Part shown: positions 57,833-64,000 of the stretch, piece after piece | How positions within the stretch are numbered: the stretch's first letter is position 1 | Layout: each line of letters starts with the position of its first letter | Source: an uncultured Bacteroidia bacterium | Lineage (GTDB): Bacteria; Bacteroidota; Bacteroidia; J057; CALLMJ01 | DNA: 64,000 nt | Reading direction: 5' to 3' | Assembly: GCA_938005475.1 (NCBI GenBank) | Contig: CALLNY010000014.1 | Span: 1-64,000, forward strand | Notes under the pieces: generated by a model | The model's database searches: none | Seen by the model: only the letters and a program-made list of their open reading frames with translations | Told to the model about the DNA's origin: nothing | Made by a program: the position numbers and the translations under genes

Positions 57833-60685
57833 ATGGAATTAGAGTGCATAGAAATAATAGGGGCAAGAGAACATAATCTGAAAAATATTGATATTCAAAT
57901 TCCAAGAGACCAGTTAGTTGTGGTTACGGGGGTAAGTGGTTCTGGAAAAAGTTCATTAGTTTTTGATACCATTTACGCAGAAGGTCAACGAAGATATATA
58001 GAGACTTTTTCAAATTATGTAAGGCAGTTCATCGGAAATTTAGAAAGACCTGATGTTGACAAAGTAAATGGATTAAGCCCTGTGATAGCAATTGACCAAA
58101 AAACTACCAACAAAAACCCTCGTTCAACTGTTGGAACGGTAACTGATATATATGATTTTTTTCGTCTGTTATATGCAAGGATAGGAGAGGCTTATAGTTA
58201 CGTCTCTGGGAAGAAGATGGAACAACTCTCCGTGAACGAAATTTTGAACAGAATTTTAAGCCAGTATAAAAAACATAAAATTTATATTCTTGCGCCGATT
58301 GTAAGAGGAAGGAAGGGACATTACCGTGAAGAGTTAAGAAAAATTCTTCAAATGGGTTATCAGGCTCGTATAGATAAAAAAATTATTGATATAAAGCCAG
58401 GAATGAGTTTAGAGCGTTACAAAGTCCATGATATAGAAGCGATAATTGATAAGGTAGAAGTAAATGAAGAGAATGCCTCTCGAATAGATAAATCAATAGG
58501 ACTGGCGCTGAAACTTGGGAAAAAAACAGTAATTATTCATGATGAAACTACGAAACAGGATAAACAATTCAGTTTAGCCCTAATGGATCCTGAGTCTGAT
58601 TTGAGCTACCCCCCCCCAGACCCCAATAGCTTTTCTTTTAATTCGCCCTACGGGCAATGCCCTAAGTGTTTAGGTTTAGGAATGTTTCTTGATATTCCTA
58701 TTGAACAAATTTTGCTTCATCCTGAAAAATCTCTACTGAAAGGAGCTATTCCTTTATTAACTGAAAATGAATATTTTGAAGACATTTTAGATGTCGTAAA
58801 AGCCTTTTGTAGAGAACAAAAAATTGATATCAAAAAACCTTTCAATACTTTTTCAGAAGCAGTTCAAGAGCATTTAATTTACGGTGAGCCTGAAATTAAT
58901 GCTGAAGAAGAAAACGAGGAGGTTTCTTTGATGGAAATTTATATTGCTAATCTTTCTCGGTATAAAGGAATAAAAAATTATCTGATTTCAGCTTATAACA
59001 ATGGAAATCAAAATATTCAAAACATCATCGAGCCCTACATACGACAGGTGAACTGCCCTGCTTGTAATGGAGCCAGACTTAAAAAAGAAAGTCTATACTT
59101 CAAAATTGCAGGGAAAAATATCCATGAAGCTTGCTCGCAAGATTTAGAGCAACTTTTACAATGGATAAACGATTTGCCTAATCATCTAACGAATAACCAA
59201 AACCTAATTGCCAAAGAGCTAATCAAAGAAATAAAACAACGCCTTGAATTTCTTATTCAGGTAGGTTTAGGATATCTAAATTTACAAAGACCTTCTGCTA
59301 CGCTCTCAGGTGGTGAATCGCAACGTATTAGACTTGCTACACAAATTGGTACTCAACTTACAGGAGTTACCTACATTTTAGATGAACCTAGTATCGGTCT
59401 ACATCAAAGAGATAATTTTAAGCTAATAGAATCATTAAAATCATTAAGAGATTTGGGAAACTCGGTTTTGGTAGTAGAGCACGATAAAGATATGATGTTA
59501 CACGCTGACTACATCATTGATATCGGTCCGGGAGCAGGAACCCATGGTGGGCATATTGTAGGTCAGGGAAAACCTCAAGATTTTATTAAAATTGAAGGCA
59601 ATATCACTGCTGACTATCTGACAAACCGTAAAACGATTGTAGTACCTTCTAAACGTCGTCCTATAAACCCCGAAAAAAAAATTGTTCTACAAGGAGTAAG
59701 GGGGCATAATCTAAAAAATTTAACCGTTGAAATCCCTTTAGGCTTGTTAGTATGTGTTACTGGAGTATCTGGCTCCGGAAAATCATCTTTGATACGTCAT
59801 ACTCTATATCCTATTCTTCATAAACATCTTTACGACTTTCATAAAGAGTGTTTACCTTACGATAATATTTTAGGATTAGAACATATTGATAAGGTTATTG
59901 AAGTAGACCAAAGCCCTATTGGAAGGACACCTCGTTCAAATCCTGCAACTTATACGGGGCTATTCACACTGATTCGAAATTTATTTGCAGAATTACCCGA
60001 ATCAAAGATTAGGGGCTATACACCCGGGCGTTTTTCTTTTAATATTAAAGGGGGGCGTTGCGAAACTTGTAAGGGCGGTGGTATGCAAATCATTGAAATG
60101 AACTTCTTACCAGATGTGTATGTACCTTGCCCCGATTGTAGAGGAAAACGTTACAAACGTGAAACCCTTGAAGTTCGTTTTAAGGGAAAATCTATCAATG
60201 ATGTTCTAGAAATGACTGTTGAAAATGCTATTTCCTTCTTTGAAAATCAACCTTCTATCCGTAAAAAATTAGAGGTACTAAATGATGTCGGGCTAGGCTA
60301 TCTTACGATAGGACAGTCCTCCACTACTCTATCCGGAGGAGAAGCCCAAAGAATGAAAATCGCTACAGAACTCTCCAAAAAAGATACTGGTAAAACTTTT
60401 TATATTTTAGATGAACCTACCACAGGTCTTCATTTTCAAGATATCGATAAACTAATTCAAATTCTTAATAAGTTAGTAGGCAAAGGAAACACCGTTTTAG
60501 TCATAGAACACAACTTAGATGTAATTAAGATGGCTGATTATATCATCGATATGGGGCCCGAGGGAGGTAGTAAAGGTGGAGAAATAGTAGCTTGTGGTAC
60601 CCCTGAAGAAGTGGCAAAATCACCCCATTCTTACACAGGAAAATATCTCAAAATTGAGTTAGAGAAAAGTATTTACTCATGTTAA
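57833..60685 (+). CDS. uvrA: Excinuclease ABC subunit A
   Basis: 'IIGAREHNLKNIDIQIPRDQLVVVTGVSGSGKSSLVFDTIYAEGQRRYIETFS', 'CPKCLGLG', 'GGRCETCKGGGMQIIEMNFLPDVYVPCPDCRGKRY'. Confidence 0.98.
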   Translation: MELECIEIIGAREHNLKNIDIQIPRDQLVVVTGVSGSGKSSLVFDTIYAEGQRRYIETFSNYVRQFIGNLERPDVDKVNGLSPVIAIDQKTTNKNPRSTVGTVTDIYDFFRLLYARIGEAYSYVSGKKMEQLSVNEILNRILSQYKKHKIYILAPIVRGRKGHYREELRKILQMGYQARIDKKIIDIKPGMSLERYKVHDIEAIIDKVEVNEENASRIDKSIGLALKLGKKTVIIHDETTKQDKQFSLALMDPESDLSYPPPDPNSFSFNSPYGQCPKCLGLGMFLDIPIEQILLHPEKSLLKGAIPLLTENEYFEDILDVVKAFCREQKIDIKKPFNTFSEAVQEHLIYGEPEINAEEENEEVSLMEIYIANLSRYKGIKNYLISAYNNGNQNIQNIIEPYIRQVNCPACNGARLKKESLYFKIAGKNIHEACSQDLEQLLQWINDLPNHLTNNQNLIAKELIKEIKQRLEFLIQVGLGYLNLQRPSATLSGGESQRIRLATQIGTQLTGVTYILDEPSIGLHQRDNFKLIESLKSLRDLGNSVLVVEHDKDMMLHADYIIDIGPGAGTHGGHIVGQGKPQDFIKIEGNITADYLTNRKTIVVPSKRRPINPEKKIVLQGVRGHNLKNLTVEIPLGLLVCVTGVSGSGKSSLIRHTLYPILHKHLYDFHKECLPYDNILGLEHIDKVIEVDQSPIGRTPRSNPATYTGLFTLIRNLFAELPESKIRGYTPGRFSFNIKGGRCETCKGGGMQIIEMNFLPDVYVPCPDCRGKRYKRETLEVRFKGKSINDVLEMTVENAISFFENQPSIRKKLEVLNDVGLGYLTIGQSSTTLSGGEAQRMKIATELSKKDTGKTFYILDEPTTGLHFQDIDKLIQILNKLVGKGNTVLVIEHNLDVIKMADYIIDMGPEGGSKGGEIVACGTPEEVAKSPHSYTGKYLKIELEKSIYSC

Positions 60686-61014
60686 TCTTTCATATTACCA
60701 CACCCGAACTTTGGCAAACTGCTTTGAACCGAGGCATCTATGAATGCCCCTCTTTAAAAGAGCAAGGTTTTATACACTGTTCTACCTTAGAACATTTATT
60801 AGAAAGTGCAAATATTCACTTTAAAGACGCAGAATGTAACGAGTTAGTGGTACTGCATATCCCTGAAAAAAAAGTAAAAAAAAACTTGAAATGGGAAATT
60901 ACTCGCAATGAGATTGCTTTTCCACATATTTACGGAAAAATTCCGTTGGAGGTCATCCAAGATATCAGTATATTAGAACGGAATACAGAGGGCTCATGGG
61001 TTTTTTCAGAATAG
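60679..61014 (+). CDS. DUF952 family protein
   Basis: 'LIFHITTPELWQTALNRGIYECPSLKEQGFIHCSTLEHLLESAN', 'FPHIYGKIPLEVI'. Confidence 0.88.
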   Translation: MLIFHITTPELWQTALNRGIYECPSLKEQGFIHCSTLEHLLESANIHFKDAECNELVVLHIPEKKVKKNLKWEITRNEIAFPHIYGKIPLEVIQDISILERNTEGSWVFSE

Positions 61015-61060
61015 AAGTTGAAGGACTACCTATCCAAAATTTAAATCTTGCTATTTAAAA

Positions 61061-61096
61061 ACAGGCTCAACAGAATTTTTATATAGTTGAGCCTGT
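61061..61096. terminator. Bidirectional hairpin between convergent DUF952 and gcvP genes
   Basis: ACAGGCTCAAC-N14-GTTGAGCCTGT, 11-bp perfect stem. Confidence 0.7.
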
Positions 61097-61127
61097 GATT
61101 GTTATGATTTTTGAATTTTACAGGATA

Positions 61128-64000
61128 CTACTGATAGGCTTCTATAGGAGGACAAACACAAACTAAGTTTCTGTCTCCGTAAGTATTGTTAATTCTTGCT
61201 ACAGAGGGCCAGAATTTATTTTGTTTTAGGTAAGGTAGAGGGAAAACTGCTTTTTCACGAGAGTAAGGGTGTTTCCATGTATCAGCAGTTACCATTTCTG
61301 CGGTATGAGGAGCATTTTTGAGCACATTATCTATTTTGTCTGCTTTACCTTCTTGAATTTCTTGGATTTCATGATAAATACTAATCAGGGCGTCGCAGAA
61401 TCTATCCAGTTCTTCTTTGGGTTCGGATTCGGTGGGCTCAATCATAAGTGTTCCTGGGACAGGGAAAGAAACCGTTGGGGCATGAAAGCCATAATCCATA
61501 AGTCTTTTTGCTACATCTTCTACTTCAATACCGCAGGTATGTTTGTATGCCCTTAAATCAAGAATAAATTCATGGGCACAAAAGCCATGAGTTCCTTTAT
61601 AGAGGACTTTATAGTAAGGCTCGAGGCGTTTCATCAAGTAGTTAGCATTTAAGATAGCGTATTGAGTAGCTTTTGTGAGTCCTTTCTCGCCCATCATGTT
61701 AATATAAGCATAAGGAATCAATAAAATTAAAGCGGAAGAGTACTGGGAAGCGGCAACAGAAGAAATATTTTTATCATTAGGTTTTCTTTCAAATACAGAT
61801 TTAGGGAGGTAGGGAATAAGATGTTTAGCAACGCATATAGGTCCCATGCCAGGTCCTCCGCCACCATGAGGGATACAGAAAGTTTTATGTAAATTTAAGT
61901 GGCAGACATCTGCACCAATCTTAGCAGGAGAAGTTAAACCAACTTGTGCGTTCATATTTGCACCATCCATATAAACTTGCCCGCCGTAAGCATGTATTAA
62001 AGAACAAACCTCTTGAATTGCTTCCTCAAAAACACCATGAGTGGAAGGATAGGTAACCATAAGCCCTGCAAGATGCTCTTTATGTTGGTCTGCTAACTGG
62101 CGAAGATGCTCAAAATCAATGTTTCCATTTTCATCACATTTCACGACCACGACTTGAAAACCAGCCATCACCGCAGAAGCAGGGTTCGTTCCATGCGCAG
62201 AAGCTGGAATTAGCATGATGTTTCGGTGACCCTCACCTTTATCTTTTAAATAAGCTTTTATGACTAATAAACCCGTATATTCTCCTTGTGCTCCTGAGTT
62301 CGGTTGAAAAGAAACACCCGCAAATCCAGTTATCTGACATAATGCCTTCTCTAATTCTAAAAATAAAGTGTGATAACCATTCGCTTGATTCTTAGGAATA
62401 AAAGGGTGCATATCCGCAAATTCAGGCCAAGTAATTGCCAACATTTCCGTAGTAGCATTTAGTTTCATAGTACAAGAGCCTAAAGAAATCATAGAGGTAG
62501 TTAAACTTAGATCTTTCTTTTCTAAACTCTTAATATATCTTAAAAGTTGGTGTTCAGAATGATAAGTATTAAAAATAGGATTTTCTAAGTAGGGCGTATT
62601 TCTTTTAGCGAAATCAGGAATATTGGGTTTTACCTCATTCGCAATTGCATATACATTCGGGATATCCTGAACTCCGTCTAAACATCTAACAAAAACTTTA
62701 ACAATAAGATCTAGATCCTCTAACGTAGTAGTTTCATCGATTGCAATACCGACGGAAAGGTCATCAAAGTAACGGAAATTGATTTTTTCTTTATGGGATT
62801 CTAACTTGAGGATATCACACTTGATACCTGCATTATCATTGAATTCAATTTTGAGGGTATCAAAAAAATAGTTATGTTCTTGGTAGAGACCGATTTGCTG
62901 TAAGGCTTGCAATAGTATTTGAGCTTTATGATGGATAGTAGTAGCAATATATTTTATACCATCTTTGCCATGATAAACGGCGTACATAGAAGCCATGATA
63001 GCAAGTAAAACTTGGGAGGTACAGATATTAGAAGTAGCTTTTTCACGTCGGATATGTTGTTCACGGGTTTGGAGAGCCATTCTTAAAGCGTATTTTCCGT
63101 TTGCATCAATAGAAACGCCTATAATTCTTCCGGGGATCACTCTTTTAAAATCTTCGGTAGTAGCAAAAAATGCGGCATGGGGTCCACCATATCCCATAGG
63201 CACTCCGAAACGTTGAGTAGAGCCAACTGCCACATCAGCCCCTAACTCACCAGGAGATTTGATTAAAGCCAAAGCAAGCAAATCCGTAGCCATAACTACG
63301 TAAATATTTTGGCTTCTCAAATTTTTTATGATAGCAGAATAATTCTCTATTGCGCCATTGGTATCAGGGTACTGAATAAGACAACCGAAATAATCATCAT
63401 TTTTGTAATCGATTTCGTGTACATTTCCAATTTTTAGTTTGATGTCAAGAGCTTCTGCACGCGTTTTTAGTACATCAATAGTTTGAGGATGCACGTTTTC
63501 TGAAACATAAAAAGTATTACCTTTATTTTTTGCACGAGATTGCCCGTAGACCATAATCATAGCTTCCGCGGCAGCAGTGGCTTCATCTAACAACGATGCA
63601 TTCGCAATAGGTAAACCTGTTAAATCCGATACCATCGTTTGAAAATTTAATAAAGCCTCTAATCTACCTTGTGAAATTTCTGCTTGATAGGGGGTATATT
63701 GCGTATACCAGCCCGGATTTTCTAATATATTTCGCTGAATGACTGTCGGCGTGATGGTGCCGTAGTATCCCATGCCAATATAAGACTTAAAAACTTTGTT
63801 CATTGATGCCAAAGATTTTAGTTTTTTAAGCATCTCATACTCTGTCAATGGGGAGGGTAGTATTAGTTGTTTATTTAAACGAATTTTTTCAGGTACCGTT
63901 TTCTCAATGAGTTCCTCAACCGAATTTACTCCTATAGTTTTCAACATCTCTTCTGTATCCTTTTCACTCGGTGATATATGACGACGTGAAAAGTCATAAA
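61128..64000 (-). CDS. gcvP: Glycine dehydrogenase (P-protein), 5' end beyond window
   Basis: '[46 protein letters not shown]', '[21 protein letters not shown]'; frame stays open to 64000 reading [17 protein letters not shown] before the called Met. Confidence 0.97.
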   Translation of the reverse strand, partial: YDFSRRHISPSEKDTEEMLKTIGVNSVEELIEKTVPEKIRLNKQLILPSPLTEYEMLKKLKSLASMNKVFKSYIGMGYYGTITPTVIQRNILENPGWYTQYTPYQAEISQGRLEALLNFQTMVSDLTGLPIANASLLDEATAAAEAMIMVYGQSRAKNKGNTFYVSENVHPQTIDVLKTRAEALDIKLKIGNVHEIDYKNDDYFGCLIQYPDTNGAIENYSAIIKNLRSQNIYVVMATDLLALALIKSPGELGADVAVGSTQRFGVPMGYGGPHAAFFATTEDFKRVIPGRIIGVSIDANGKYALRMALQTREQHIRREKATSNICTSQVLLAIMASMYAVYHGKDGIKYIATTIHHKAQILLQALQQIGLYQEHNYFFDTLKIEFNDNAGIKCDILKLESHKEKINFRYFDDLSVGIAIDETTTLEDLDLIVKVFVRCLDGVQDIPNVYAIANEVKPNIPDFAKRNTPYLENPIFNTYHSEHQLLRYIKSLEKKDLSLTTSMISLGSCTMKLNATTEMLAITWPEFADMHPFIPKNQANGYHTLFLELEKALCQITGFAGVSFQPNSGAQGEYTGLLVIKAYLKDKGEGHRNIMLIPASAHGTNPASAVMAGFQVVVVKCDENGNIDFEHLRQLADQHKEHLAGLMVTYPSTHGVFEEAIQEVCSLIHAYGGQVYMDGANMNAQVGLTSPAKIGADVCHLNLHKTFCIPHGGGGPGMGPICVAKHLIPYLPKSVFERKPNDKNISSVAASQYSSALILLIPYAYINMMGEKGLTKATQYAILNANYLMKRLEPYYKVLYKGTHGFCAHEFILDLRAYKHTCGIEVEDVAKRLMDYGFHAPTVSFPVPGTLMIEPTESEPKEELDRFCDALISIYHEIQEIQEGKADKIDNVLKNAPHTAEMVTADTWKHPYSREKAVFPLPYLKQNKFWPSVARINNTYGDRNLVCVCPPIEAYQ

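Noticed and set aside
61269-61556. 95 aa antisense ORF in gcvP
   Set aside because: Antisense to a highly conserved gene; no independent evidence.
1-64000. CRISPR arrays, integrases, toxin-antitoxin pairs, restriction systems, secondary-metabolite clusters
   Set aside because: Looked for direct-repeat/spacer periodicity and hallmark motifs; none seen. The only mobile trace is the transposase fragment at 1-402.

Overview
AT-rich bacterial chromosomal window. Gene content (T9SS sorting domain, TAnnTTTG-type -7 promoter elements, Reg_prop/Y_Y_Y-SpoIIE sensor, SiaB/SiaC-like genes, DUF983) points to Bacteroidota. About 50 protein genes are supported, most of them housekeeping: yicC, galT, protoporphyrinogen oxidase, cmk, trmD, ppx, udk, rdgB, mnmD, topA, mscL, valS, a surA-like PPIase, nusB, ruvB, hslV, cinA, uvrA, gcvP. 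There is one tmRNA gene, a truncated IS transposase at the left edge, several hairpin terminators, and no CRISPR array or tRNA that I could see. Best candidates for novelty: (1) a translationally coupled pair next to ruvB, made of a complete ATP-dependent DNA-ligase core with unfamiliar extensions plus an unrecognised 235-251 aa partner; (2) a tandem SiaB-SiaC-SiaB-SiaC partner-switching cassette in which one SiaB has a diverged N-box; (3) Complex I subunits NuoJ, NuoK and NuoI scattered singly among unrelated genes; (4) very short-leader or leaderless promoters at many genes; (5) two DedA genes, each overlapping a downstream exported peptidase gene. All family calls come from reading motifs by eye; no database search was run.
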